16,697 nt of DNA, taken from the NCBI GenBank assembly GCA_003151665.1, contig PLYD01000002.1:953-17649 (forward strand). Reading direction: 5' to 3'. This DNA comes from Candidatus Dormiibacterota bacterium (GTDB lineage Bacteria; Chloroflexota; Dormibacteria; Dormibacterales; Dormibacteraceae). Under the pieces are notes generated by a model. It saw only the letters and a list, made by a program, of their open reading frames with translations. It ran no database searches and was not told the DNA's origin. Position 1 is the stretch's first letter; every line of letters begins with the position of its first letter. Made by a program: the position numbers and the translations under genes. Below, one piece after another: positions 1 to 7,990 of the stretch.

Positions 1-108
1 GGCTTCCATGCCGGTTACCCGGATGAGGCGCTCCCGATCGTTATCGAGAATATCCGACACTTCCTGGCAGCGGACCTCGACGGCATGACCAACGTGGTTC
101 GCCGTTGA
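1..108 (+). CDS. D-2-hydroxyacid dehydrogenase, C-terminal fragment
   Basis: The reading frame is open from the first base and ends in TGA at 106-108, so only the last 35 residues are present. They include ENIRHFLAADLDGMTNVVRR, which resembles the common ending of NAD-dependent D-isomer-specific 2-hydroxyacid dehydrogenases ('..ENLRRYLAGEPL.NVVD'), with a preceding 'H.AGYPDE' segment like the end of the catalytic domain. The family reduces 2-keto acids or oxidises D-2-hydroxy acids in the cytoplasm. The stop is 16 bases before the next gene on the same strand, so the two are probably co-transcribed. The fragment is short and contains no active-site residue, so the family call rests on tail similarity alone. 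Confidence 0.55.
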   Translation, partial: GFHAGYPDEALPIVIENIRHFLAADLDGMTNVVRR

Positions 109-124
109 CCACGGACAAGGGAAA

Positions 125-1327
125 GTGAGCGATCCATCAGAGCGTCTCAACCATCCGATGCCTACCCGAGAACTCGAGCGTCGCTGGGGCCTGATTCGCA
201 CAGCAATGGAGCAGCGAGGGATCGACGTCCTGCTGGCTCAGGCCAACAACGACTTCATGGGTGGGTATGTCAAATACCTGACCGACCTGCCGGCCACGAA
301 CGGATACGTGATGACTGTCGTCTTTCCGCGCGACGAGCCGATGACCGTCATCGGCCAGGGCGCTTTCGGCCTCGACCAGCGACTGCCGCGGGAAGGCGAC
401 GGTGTTCGGAGGGGCGTTGGACGGCTGATGGGTACCCCGAGCTATGCGTCCGCGCACTACAGCGCCGGATACGACGCGGACCTTGCGGCACAGGCGCTGG
501 ATTCGTATCGCGGCGCGACGATCGGCATGCTTGGCACGGCTGCGATCTCCTTCGCTCTCATCGATTCGCTGAAACGCGGCGCGCTCTCCAACGCCAAGTT
601 CGTCGATGCGTCCGACCTGGTCGATCCGATCAAGGCCGTTAAGAGCGACGACGAGCTGGCCTTCGTCCGTCAAACGGCGGCGGCGCAGGACGCCGCGATG
701 AGCGCCGTGGTCGCGGCAATCAAGCCGGGGATGCGCGAGCTGGAAGTAGCCGCGATCGCGGAGCACGCCGGTCACGATATGGGCAGCGAGCAAGGGTTGT
801 TCCTTACGTACTCGAGTCCTGCAGGATCGCCCGGCCAGATCGTCAACCGGCATTTGCAGAGTCGTGTCCTGCGGAAGGGGGACCAGTTCAGCCTGCTCAT
901 CGAGAACAATGGTCCGGGCGGCTTCTACTGCGAGCTCGGACGAACAGCCGTCCTGGGGAGACCCACCGACCGGATGCAAGAGCAGCAGGCCTTCGTGCTC
1001 GAAGCCCAGCGGTTCTGCCTGCAGCTGCTCAAACCCGGAGCGGATCCTGCCACGATCTGGCACGACTACAACCGCTTCATGCGCGGGCACGGCCGGCCGG
1101 AGGAAAAGCGCGTCCACTTCCACGGCCAGGGCTATGACATGGTCGAGCGGCCGTTGGTCCGCTTCGACGAATCAATGCCGATCGGCACGAATATGTACTT
1201 CGCGCTGCATCCGGCCTTTTCCACTGAGCGGACCTACAGCTGGGCTTGCGACAACTTCCTTCTCAACTCAGAGGGCGCTGTCGAGCGGCTCCACCAGACG
1301 CCTCAAATCATTTTCGAGGTCGATTAG
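125..1327 (+). CDS. M24-family (creatinase/aminopeptidase P-fold) protein with altered active site
   Basis: This 400-residue protein has the two-domain layout of creatinase and aminopeptidase P: an N-terminal domain (about 1-165) and a pita-bread domain (about 170-395). The fold is recognisable from 'LIENNGPGGFYCELGRTAVLG' around 258-278, 'HFHGQGYDMVERP' from 331, 'MYFALHP' near 357-363 and the closing 'ACDNF' strand. The five metal-ligand positions of M24 peptidases (D, D, H, E, E) read here as E260, E270, H333, H362 and D376. The second catalytic histidine ('HExP') is V340. A normal metallopeptidase role is therefore doubtful; a creatinase-like or other C-N or C-S hydrolase role is possible. 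GTG is taken as the start, with AAGGG just upstream; an internal ATG at 158 has no ribosome-binding site. It probably forms an operon with the dehydrogenase before it. Confidence 0.8.
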   Translation: MSDPSERLNHPMPTRELERRWGLIRTAMEQRGIDVLLAQANNDFMGGYVKYLTDLPATNGYVMTVVFPRDEPMTVIGQGAFGLDQRLPREGDGVRRGVGRLMGTPSYASAHYSAGYDADLAAQALDSYRGATIGMLGTAAISFALIDSLKRGALSNAKFVDASDLVDPIKAVKSDDELAFVRQTAAAQDAAMSAVVAAIKPGMRELEVAAIAEHAGHDMGSEQGLFLTYSSPAGSPGQIVNRHLQSRVLRKGDQFSLLIENNGPGGFYCELGRTAVLGRPTDRMQEQQAFVLEAQRFCLQLLKPGADPATIWHDYNRFMRGHGRPEEKRVHFHGQGYDMVERPLVRFDESMPIGTNMYFALHPAFSTERTYSWACDNFLLNSEGAVERLHQTPQIIFEVD

Positions 1328-1339
1328 GGCAACTGCAGG

Positions 1340-2998
1340 CTAGGCCGGCGGGATCACCGGCACCAACAGGTGAGAGTTGTACTTCCCGCCCGTGTGAATC
1401 ACGTGCGTACCCAGGTTTCGCGTTACCGAATGCGCCATCGACACGACGCCGGGTGGGTACTGCTGGATGTCGCTCGCCTGCACAAGCAGCCGAAGCTGCT
1501 CGCCTGCGGCGAAGCGGGTGCTTGACGGCCAGATCTCGATCTCGACTGGAACAACTTGCCCAGGCTCGAGGCGACTTTCACGGCGATGCGGATGCCACGG
1601 TTGCTCGGCCGTGGAGCGCTCTTCGTCCAGCTCGCGGTGTGACACCCGCAGCCAACCAAGGGCCACCGGTCCATCCTCGAGCGCGTTCAAGAATGAAAAA
1701 GGCACCAGGTTGCCGCCGCTGTCGAGCTTCTGAACTCCGACAAAGAGATCCATGTCGTCAGCGCCTTCGGCCTCCACCCACAACTTCAGCTTGATCGGCC
1801 CGGTCAGCTCGGTTGGGGCGGAGAAACGATGAACGAACTCCGCACGGCCGTCGGCACCGCCATCAGTCCGATACCGAACCTCAGACTCGTTCGCAAAGCT
1901 GGACTCGGCCAGGGATTTCGAGGCAGCGTCGAGGTACAGCTCTTCGTAGCGCGTCCGCGCCAGGGGCCACTCCGATTCGTCTCTGATCTCTCCTTCGTAG
2001 AACCTATCTCGCACCTCCAGCCGCACCTTGGGCCACGACTCGACCTCATTAACGAGCCCTTTCAAGAAGCGATCGAAGAAGAGCCTCAGCCGCTCGACGT
2101 TCTCGGGCTGGTAGTAGTACTGCCACTTCTTGCGTCCGTGCACTGTGAGCCATTTGTGCTTGCTTCGGATGTGTTTGAACCCTTCGAGCGTGCCGCGGGT
2201 GTGAAGGCCCTGGTCGGACCAGCTGGCAACGATGTACGCGGGCACCTCGACCTTGCTCAGGTCTGCGGTCTTGCTCTCCCAGTACGCATCCCACAGCGGG
2301 TGCTCGGCGTACATCGTGACGGTGTCCTCGACACGCTGATTTGAATAAGGGACGCGCCTCGCGCGCCACATGGGACCGAAGCGGTTTTCCGGAATCCCAC
2401 CGTGGTACGCCATCTCGCGATAGCGATCGCTCACCCCTTCCCAGGGATTGATCGCCGCCAGGTGCGGAGGCTGCTCCGCCGCGGCGCGCCACTGGACGAT
2501 GGCCAGGTAGGAGACGCCGGACATGCCGACTTGGCCGTTGCTCCACGGCTGCGTCCCAGCCCATTCGATGAGGTCGTAGATGTCCAGCGCCTCCTGGGCG
2601 CTGTAGAAAGTGGCATCGCCTTGCGAGTTCCAGGTTCCCCTGGGGTCCACGTTGATGACCGCATACCCGTGGCGGGTCCAGTACAGAGGGTCAGGAGCCT
2701 CGAACCTGGCATATTCCGAGATCCAGGCAGGATCGACCCCGTGGTTGGGAAAGATCGAGTACTTCACGGGCCCATGCTTGCCGTAAGGTCCCCACGCCAC
2801 GATCACCGGCACTGGACCGGCGCCATCTGGCCGGAAGATGTCGCAGTAGATCTCAACACCATCCCTCATCGGGACCGCAGCGTCGTATTCGATGAGCATG
2901 CCGTCGGCGTGGTCGATCCGATGCTGCAGTGGAGGGCACCCGCCTTCCGCCGGAGGCAACCCGGGAAGGTATCTGGTTTCGAACGTCTCAGGTCTCAT
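1340..2998 (-). CDS. CocE/NonD-type alpha/beta hydrolase (S15 family)
   Basis: This 552-residue protein belongs to the CocE / X-Pro dipeptidyl-peptidase S15 group of acyl hydrolases, which cleave esters or amides and include cocaine esterase and glutaryl-7-ACA acylase-like enzymes. The N-terminal part has 'VPMRDGVEIYCDIFRP', the oxyanion-type 'AWGPYGK' and the nucleophile elbow 'GMSGVSYLA' with Ser163. Asp262 ('SWSDQGLHTRG') and His287 ('TVHGRKKW') complete a credible triad at family-typical spacing. A cap region lies between about 190 and 250, and the C-terminal jelly-roll domain runs from about 330. I see no signal peptide, so it is likely cytoplasmic. A GGAG lies five bases before the ATG. 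It is divergent from the ABC importer across 158 bp and convergent with the M24 gene, with 12 bp between stops. It may hydrolyse the imported substrate (inference). Confidence 0.9.
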   Translation of the reverse strand: MRPETFETRYLPGLPPAEGGCPPLQHRIDHADGMLIEYDAAVPMRDGVEIYCDIFRPDGAGPVPVIVAWGPYGKHGPVKYSIFPNHGVDPAWISEYARFEAPDPLYWTRHGYAVINVDPRGTWNSQGDATFYSAQEALDIYDLIEWAGTQPWSNGQVGMSGVSYLAIVQWRAAAEQPPHLAAINPWEGVSDRYREMAYHGGIPENRFGPMWRARRVPYSNQRVEDTVTMYAEHPLWDAYWESKTADLSKVEVPAYIVASWSDQGLHTRGTLEGFKHIRSKHKWLTVHGRKKWQYYYQPENVERLRLFFDRFLKGLVNEVESWPKVRLEVRDRFYEGEIRDESEWPLARTRYEELYLDAASKSLAESSFANESEVRYRTDGGADGRAEFVHRFSAPTELTGPIKLKLWVEAEGADDMDLFVGVQKLDSGGNLVPFSFLNALEDGPVALGWLRVSHRELDEERSTAEQPWHPHRRESRLEPGQVVPVEIEIWPSSTRFAAGEQLRLLVQASDIQQYPPGVVSMAHSVTRNLGTHVIHTGGKYNSHLLVPVIPPA

Positions 2999-3042
2999 GG
3001 CCGCTCCGTCGAGGCGCCGGCAGGCATCGCGCCGGGGTCCCC

Positions 3043-3071
3043 TTGCGCTCGGGGCGCGCGGCCACTATGGT
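3043..3071 (+). promoter_or_regulatory. Candidate sigma-70-type promoter of the ABC importer operon
   Basis: TTGCGC at 3043-3048 and TATGGT at 3066-3071 are separated by 17 bases, in the only intergenic space upstream of the importer. The match to consensus is partial (3/6 and 4/6). Transcription would start near 3078 and leave a leader of about 80 bases that contains the strong hairpin at 3098-3122. Confidence 0.35.
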
Positions 3072-3097
3072 ACTCATCACGGCGGTAGGGTGGACGC

Positions 3098-3122
3098 TCG
3101 GCCCGCCCCCCGGCGGGCCCGA
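3098..3122 (+). promoter_or_regulatory. Strong GC hairpin in the leader of the importer operon
   Basis: An 8-bp perfect inverted repeat (GGCCCGCC / GGCGGGCC) with a CCCC loop is extended by two further pairs if C3120 is bulged. It lies about 24 bases before the GGAGG ribosome-binding site of the binding-protein gene. No T-run follows, so a simple intrinsic terminator is unlikely. An operator, mRNA-stabilising element or attenuator is possible. Confidence 0.45.
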
Positions 3123-3156
3123 ATTGTGCAGCCGGCCGCGCGATTGGAGGATTCAA

Positions 3157-4455
3157 ATGGGGACACGTAGAAGCCGGTTCGGAACGCTGCTGGCCTTGGG
3201 CGTCTCGTTGGTCGTTGCAGCCTGCGGCGGCGGCGGCGGCTCCGCCGTCCCGACCCAGACAGGTCCGCTCAGTCTCGGCGTCATCGCACCGTTCACCGGG
3301 CCGGCGGCTCAGTTTGGCAAGCTCCTTTCCGCTCCATGTGTGGCCGCGACCGACCTCATCAACAAGGCCGGCGGCGTGATGGGCCACCAGATCGGCTGTG
3401 TCTCCATCGACGACACGGGTGACGCGGCAGACGCCGTGCCCAACGTGAGCGGGGCGATCGCCACGACCTCCAACTTCGATATGGCCATCGGGCTCGAGAG
3501 CAACACCGCGGCGACGACGGTGCCGCTTGTCGAAGCTGCCAAGATCCCGTTCTTCACCACCAACGGTCTCACTCAGTTCAACAAGAACACCCTCAAGTAC
3601 TACTACCGCATGACGCCTGGTGACGACGCCAACGGCGCCGCCTTCGCCGACTGGGCGGTCAAGCAGGGATTCAAGAACGTCGCCATTGTCTTCCAGAACA
3701 ACATCGGCTCCGAGGGCAACCTGCCCGGGCTCGCGTCAGCCATGCCGAAGTTGGGTGGCTCTATCGCGATTCAGCTCACCATCCCGGCGGATGCCGCCTC
3801 TTACTCCGTGGAGGTGGCGCGCGTAATCGCGAAGAAGCCTGACGCGCTGATCTGGTCGGCCGACCCGCAAACCACTGCGACGTTCCTGTCCAACTACAAG
3901 CAGCTGAACAACGGCGTCCTGCCCGCCATGGTCACTGCGACCGACTCTTTGACCCCTGACTTCTTCAAGGCGGTCACCAAGGTCGTCGGCATCAATTACG
4001 TGACGAGCAACATCTGGCTGGTCGGCTCGTACTTCGACCAGACGACTCCCGCCTTCAACACCTACAAAGCTGCGCTGCTCGCGGATTCGAAGACTCACGA
4101 CATCGCTCCGGTTTTGAGCACTGTCGGCCCGCCTGCGGGCGCGTACGACGGCATCAATATCATGGCGCTGGCGATGATCATGGCCAAAACCACAGTCGGC
4201 TCGGCTTACAACGCCGACATCCTCAAGGTCGTCCAGCCAAGCGCAGGCGCCACCGTCGTCGGCAACTACGCTGACGGCATGGCAGCTCTGGCGGCGGGCA
4301 AGACCATCCAGTACGTCGGCGTCCTCGGCGCGCCCGCCTTTGATGCGTCGCACAACTCGGGCGGCCAGTTCTCTGCCACCAAGTTCAATGCCGATGGCAG
4401 CGCCACGCTGGTCGGGACCATGCCCGGAGCCGAAGTCCTGAACCTGCTTGGGTAG
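3157..4455 (+). CDS. HAAT-type ABC transporter substrate-binding lipoprotein
   Basis: This 432-residue protein is the extracytoplasmic binding protein of a branched-chain-amino-acid-type (HAAT) importer, type I periplasmic-binding fold (Peripla_BP_6). It starts with a lipoprotein signal peptide: basic residues, a hydrophobic stretch and the lipobox VVAAC with Cys23, then a Gly-rich linker. The mature domain opens with 'LSLGVIAPFTGPAAQFG', the typical first strand of this family, and continues through 'DDTGDAADAV', 'NGLTQFN' and 'VAIVFQNN'. The ATG at 3157 is chosen because GGAGG sits six bases upstream and it yields a proper signal peptide; the frame is open further upstream but that part is not protein-like. 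Cys61 and Cys81 could form a disulfide. The ligand cannot be read from sequence. Relatives bind amino acids, amides, urea or aromatic acids. Confidence 0.93.
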   Translation: MGTRRSRFGTLLALGVSLVVAACGGGGGSAVPTQTGPLSLGVIAPFTGPAAQFGKLLSAPCVAATDLINKAGGVMGHQIGCVSIDDTGDAADAVPNVSGAIATTSNFDMAIGLESNTAATTVPLVEAAKIPFFTTNGLTQFNKNTLKYYYRMTPGDDANGAAFADWAVKQGFKNVAIVFQNNIGSEGNLPGLASAMPKLGGSIAIQLTIPADAASYSVEVARVIAKKPDALIWSADPQTTATFLSNYKQLNNGVLPAMVTATDSLTPDFFKAVTKVVGINYVTSNIWLVGSYFDQTTPAFNTYKAALLADSKTHDIAPVLSTVGPPAGAYDGINIMALAMIMAKTTVGSAYNADILKVVQPSAGATVVGNYADGMAALAAGKTIQYVGVLGAPAFDASHNSGGQFSATKFNADGSATLVGTMPGAEVLNLLG

Positions 4456-4477
4456 AGGCGCCCGCCGCGACTCAGGT

Positions 4478-4525
4478 CGTCCGCGCGTAGGTAGGGTTGT
4501 ATTAATGGTGCGCACCGCGCGGACG
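4478..4525 (+). promoter_or_regulatory. Inverted repeat between binding-protein and permease genes
   Basis: A perfect 10-bp inverted repeat, CGTCCGCGCG (4478-4487) and CGCGCGGACG (4516-4525), encloses a 28-base loop in the 81-base gap after the binding-protein stop. The right arm ends on the first G of the GGAGG ribosome-binding site (4525-4529) of the first permease. It could protect the upstream mRNA end, giving more binding protein than permease, or limit initiation of the permease. No T-run is present. Confidence 0.45.
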
Positions 4526-4536
4526 GAGGACACCCG

Positions 4537-5424
4537 GTGCAGCTGCTGATCGAGGCGATCGGCTTCGGAATCGCGACCGGCGCCGTGATCGCGCTCGGCG
4601 CGGTCGGCTTCTCGCTGCAATTCGGGATCAGCAGCATCCTCAACATCACATATGGGTCCTTGATGACCCTCGCCGCGTACATCGGGCTGTTTCTGATCGA
4701 CCTTGGTGTCAATCCGTGGGTGACGCTCGCGATCGCGGGCGTCGTCGTGGGCATCGTGTCGGTTGCATTTCATCGCTGGCTGCTGGCGCCTCTGGCCAGG
4801 CGAGGCACGAGGCCGTTTGCGATAGTCATCGTCACCGTTTCGGCGGGGGTCATCCTTCAGTACGTCATCCTCGCCGTCGCCGGGCCCGAAACGCAGAGCT
4901 ACGGCGATCAGGGCGGGCAGACCTTCCACTTCCTGGGCACTACGCTGGGGGCCAGCCAGGTCGCGATCGTCGGGCTCGCGGTCGTGTTGATGCTCGCGCT
5001 GCATCTCCTTCTCACGCAAACAACCCTGGGGCGAGCTATGCGGGCAACCTCTTCTAATCGGATTCTTGCTCAGAGCTGCGGCATCGATACGGACCGGATG
5101 AGCGATGTTGCATGGCTGCTGTCGGGGTGGTTGTGTGGGGCAACCGGAGTCGCGCTGGCGATCACGACCGCCGGCTTCGATTTCAGCATCGGCCAGGTCT
5201 TTCTCATCCCGATGATCGCGGCGGCAGTATTGGGAGGTGTCGGCCAGCCATATGGAGCGATGGTCGGCGGCCTGGTGGTGGGGCTCGCGAGCGAGCTGGC
5301 GGCGGCATACAGCAATCCCGCCTACCGGGAGGTCGTCGCTTTTGGCATCCTCATCGCGATCCTCCTCATCCGTCCCAGGGGCTTGTTCGGTGCCGCGTGG
5401 GCGACCAGAAGGCTGATGGCGTGA
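4537..5424 (+). CDS. livH: HAAT ABC transporter permease (LivH-type)
   Basis: This 295-residue, highly hydrophobic protein has about eight membrane segments. It is the LivH-type inner-membrane subunit that pairs with the next permease to form the channel. Family marks are 'GFSLQFGISSILNITYGSLMTLAAY' in the N-terminal third, the cytoplasmic coupling loop 'MRATSSNRILAQSCGIDTDRM' that contacts the ATPase (EAA-like), 'AAAVLGGVGQPYGAMVGG', and the closing 'LLIRPRGLFG'. GTG is the start, with GGAGG seven bases upstream. It follows the binding-protein gene by 81 bases. The symbol reflects family architecture and operon order only; it does not imply that branched-chain amino acids are the substrate. 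Confidence 0.92.
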   Translation: MQLLIEAIGFGIATGAVIALGAVGFSLQFGISSILNITYGSLMTLAAYIGLFLIDLGVNPWVTLAIAGVVVGIVSVAFHRWLLAPLARRGTRPFAIVIVTVSAGVILQYVILAVAGPETQSYGDQGGQTFHFLGTTLGASQVAIVGLAVVLMLALHLLLTQTTLGRAMRATSSNRILAQSCGIDTDRMSDVAWLLSGWLCGATGVALAITTAGFDFSIGQVFLIPMIAAAVLGGVGQPYGAMVGGLVVGLASELAAAYSNPAYREVVAFGILIAILLIRPRGLFGAAWATRRLMA

Positions 5425-5449
5425 GAGCTCGGCCGGGAGGACTTTAGCC

Positions 5450-6439
5450 ATCGGCGCCTGGGAGTTCTATCTCGTCGTCCTTCTTATATATCTAGGCACC
5501 GACCTTCTGGCTGCGTGGGGCCTGAACCTGGAATTCGGGGTCGCGGGCGTCGCCAACCTCGCATTCATCGTCACCATCGCTGCGGGCGCTTATGGGTACG
5601 CCATTTTCACCATCGGGTCGCCGACCTCCAACGGCAACTTCCAGCAGTACGTAGGCGGCTTCAGCTTTTCCTTTCCAATCGCCTTGGCCGCCGGCATCGT
5701 GGCCGGCGCTGTAGTGGGCGTTCTCATCGCGATCACCGGCCTTAAGCGGCTTCGCCAGGACTACCAGGCGATGGCCATGCTCGTCGTTTCGCTTATGGCG
5801 GCCACTGTGGTCAGCGCGGACACGCCGTTCCTTAACGGGAATGCCGGCCTGGTGATCTTTCCGTCTTTCGCCCCATTCTCAGACCAGGACCCTGAGGTCC
5901 AGCGGTGGGCCTACGTCGGAATAGTTTTCGTGGCCTGCCTGGGGGCCTACTTCATCCTTCGCCGGTTCACGGCCGGCCCCTTCGGCCGCACCCTTCGGGC
6001 GATGCGCGATGACGACCTTGCCGCGCAGGCCATCGGCAAGGACGTCGTCGTCCTTCGACTCGCGGTCCAGGCCGTCGGCGGCGCGTTCGGCGGCCTCAGC
6101 GGCGCACTGCTCATCGCTTTCATCGGCGGCTGGTCTCCGAGTGCGTGGGCGTACATCGAAACGCTCGCTTTGCTTACCGCGGTGATCGTCGGCGGGATGG
6201 GCAACGATCGGGGAGTGACCATCGGCATGTTCCTGATCGGCATCCTGATCCTCCAGGGGGTCCAGTTCTTGAACAACGTCCCCGCGCTGAGGGCGCTCGA
6301 GTCGTACGTCAACCGCACGGGACTGATCCATGACTTCGGCTGGATCGTGCTGGGCACCCTCACCATCGTGTTCATCTGGCTTCGCCCGCAGGGGATCTTC
6401 CCGGAGCGGCGCCCCCGTTACGGCGGTCAGGCCACTTGA
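5450..6439 (+). CDS. livM: HAAT ABC transporter permease (LivM-type), non-standard start codon
   Basis: This is the second channel subunit, about 329 residues with some eight to ten membrane helices. Family features include 'GLNLEFGVAGVANLAF' near the N-terminus, the coupling loop 'MRDDDLAAQAIGKDV', the repeated 'GGAFGGLSGAL' and 'VGGMGNDRG', and a final 'IWLRPQGIFPERRPRYGG'. The frame is open from 5417, just after a TGA at 5414-5416. It has no ATG, GTG or TTG until TTG 5684, which would delete about 78 residues including conserved helices. A clear ribosome-binding site, GGGAGG (5435-5440), points to ATC 5450, giving 'IGAWEFYLVVLLIYLG'. A downstream CTG, or a base error here, is the alternative. 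The stop overlaps the next start as TTGA. Confidence 0.82.
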   Translation: MGAWEFYLVVLLIYLGTDLLAAWGLNLEFGVAGVANLAFIVTIAAGAYGYAIFTIGSPTSNGNFQQYVGGFSFSFPIALAAGIVAGAVVGVLIAITGLKRLRQDYQAMAMLVVSLMAATVVSADTPFLNGNAGLVIFPSFAPFSDQDPEVQRWAYVGIVFVACLGAYFILRRFTAGPFGRTLRAMRDDDLAAQAIGKDVVVLRLAVQAVGGAFGGLSGALLIAFIGGWSPSAWAYIETLALLTAVIVGGMGNDRGVTIGMFLIGILILQGVQFLNNVPALRALESYVNRTGLIHDFGWIVLGTLTIVFIWLRPQGIFPERRPRYGGQAT

Positions 6440-7206
6440 CCGTCGCCATGGGCCCGATCCTCCAAGTCAAGAACCTGTCCAAGAACTACGGTGGCGTGCA
6501 AGCGGTCGATAGAGTGTCCTTCACGGTCGAGCGCGGCTCGATCACGGGCCTGATCGGCCCCAACGGCGCCGGCAAGTCGACCGCCCTGAACGTCATCGGG
6601 GGCCTTCTACCGCCCGCCGGGGGCAGTGTCGTCTTCGACGGAGTCGACGTGACGGGCCAACCGATGCACCGACTGGCCCGGCACGGCCTCGTCCGGACAT
6701 TTCAGCTCGCCAGGGTGTTCGGCAACCTCACGGCGATCGAGAACCTGCTTGTCGCCGCGCCCGCCCACCGTGGCGACAGCCCTTTTGGAATCCTCGTGGG
6801 GAAGCGGTACTGGGGGCAACAGGAACGGCAGCTGGTCGAGCGGGCGCGCGCTCTGCTCGCCTCGTTTGGCATGACCGGCAAGGAGGACGAATACGCTCGC
6901 AACCTGAGCGGTGGGCAGAAACGCGCAGTCGAGACCATGCGTGCCTTGATGATGAAACCCAAGCTCCTCCTGCTGGATGAGCCGATGGCGGGACTCAGTC
7001 CCAGCCTCTCGAGGCAGCTCGAGGACATGTTTCTCGAACTCAGCGCCGGCGGCCTTTCCCTCTTGCTGGTCGAGCATGGGCTGGACACCGTGGAGCGCAT
7101 CTGCGGCAAGGTGGTCGTAATGGCGCAGGGAAAGGTCCTCTCAGAGGGCCGCATGGCAGAGCTCCGCACCCGCCGAGAGGTGCAGGACGCGTATGTCATC
7201 GGCTGA
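6436..7206 (+). CDS. livG: HAAT ABC transporter ATPase (LivG-type)
   Basis: This 256-residue ATP-binding subunit drives the importer from the cytoplasmic face. Walker A is GPNGAGKST (41-49), the Q-loop is Gln90, the signature is LSGGQ (157-161), Walker B is LLLLDE (177-182) followed by 'PMAGLSP', and the switch His is His214 in 'VEHGLDTV'. The insert between Walker A and the signature ('RTFQLARVFGNLTAIENLLVA') is typical of LivG. The chosen TTG overlaps the stop of the preceding permease (TTGA), suggesting translational coupling. An ATG at 6448, four codons downstream, is the alternative but lacks a ribosome-binding site. Confidence 0.94.
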   Translation: MTVAMGPILQVKNLSKNYGGVQAVDRVSFTVERGSITGLIGPNGAGKSTALNVIGGLLPPAGGSVVFDGVDVTGQPMHRLARHGLVRTFQLARVFGNLTAIENLLVAAPAHRGDSPFGILVGKRYWGQQERQLVERARALLASFGMTGKEDEYARNLSGGQKRAVETMRALMMKPKLLLLDEPMAGLSPSLSRQLEDMFLELSAGGLSLLLVEHGLDTVERICGKVVVMAQGKVLSEGRMAELRTRREVQDAYVIG

Positions 7207-7969
7207 GCCTCGTGGATCGGAAGCCGAAGCTGGCATCGCGCTGGCGGCGCAGGGCATTACAGCCGGGTACAGCGAGATTCCGATCGTGAGTGACGTCGAC
7301 CTCGAGGTGCGTCATGGCCAGGTCGTCGCGGTTGTGGGTCCCAACGGGGCCGGCAAGAGCACGCTGCTGAAGGCGATCCTTGGCATCGCGCGGCTGCTGG
7401 GTGGCCACATCGAGCTCGACGGAAAGGACGTGACGGGCCTTCCTCTGCCCCGGCTCGCAAGGCTGGGGATCGGCTATGTACCGCAGGCGGAAGACGTGTT
7501 CGAGGGCCTGCGAGTGCGGGAGAACCTGGACATGGGCGGTTATCTGGTCAACCCCCGCGAGCGGGCGACCAGGATGGAAAAGGCGCTCGAAGTCTTTCCG
7601 CAGCTTCGGTCCAAGCTCAACCGTTATGTAGAGACGCTGAGCGGAGGCGAGCGCAAGATGACCGCGATCGCACGAGTCCTCATGCTCGATCCGAAAGTAC
7701 TTCTGCTCGATGAGCCGACAGCTGGACTCTCACCCGAGCTGTCGCGCGTGGTGCTCGAGGAACAGGTCCGAGCCCTCGGCCGGCATGGCAAAGCTGTGCT
7801 GCTGGTTGAGCAGAAGGCGGTGGCCGCCCTGGGCATCGCCGACTGGGCTTACATGATGGTGCGGGGACGGGTCGTCATGTCCGCGCGTGCGGTTGATGTC
7901 CTTGGCAACCCCGAGATGAGGGAGATCTTCCTGGGCGCCAAGGGGCCCGAGCTGGAGGCAAAGGTTTGA
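7193..7969 (+). CDS. livF: HAAT ABC transporter ATPase (LivF-type)
   Basis: This 258-residue second ATPase pairs with the LivG-type subunit. Walker A is GPNGAGKST (49-57), the Q-loop lies in 'GYVPQAEDVFEGLRVRENL', the signature is LSGGE (149-153), Walker B is VLLLDE (169-174), and the switch position is Gln207 in 'LLVEQ', a feature usual for LivF proteins. Its first 15 or so residues (rich in E, A and G) extend beyond the usual start, but the ATG at 7193 overlaps the LivG-type gene by 14 bases in a manner typical of coupled genes. It is the last gene of the importer operon; its stop is 21 bases from that of the convergent amidohydrolase. Confidence 0.94.
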   Translation: MSSAEPRGSEAEAGIALAAQGITAGYSEIPIVSDVDLEVRHGQVVAVVGPNGAGKSTLLKAILGIARLLGGHIELDGKDVTGLPLPRLARLGIGYVPQAEDVFEGLRVRENLDMGGYLVNPRERATRMEKALEVFPQLRSKLNRYVETLSGGERKMTAIARVLMLDPKVLLLDEPTAGLSPELSRVVLEEQVRALGRHGKAVLLVEQKAVAALGIADWAYMMVRGRVVMSARAVDVLGNPEMREIFLGAKGPELEAKV

Positions 7970-7990
7970 AAGCGGTGCGGGAGTAGCGCC

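Noticed and set aside
2929..3156. N-terminal extension of the binding protein
   Set aside because: It would overlap the divergent CocE gene start and put the lipoprotein signal peptide inside the protein; the GGAGG before 3157 decides the start.
3736..5451. 571-codon open frame on the minus strand
   Set aside because: It lies antisense to the binding protein and the first permease, is rich in Arg, Asp and Gln with no domain pattern, and is a shadow of GC-rich codon usage.
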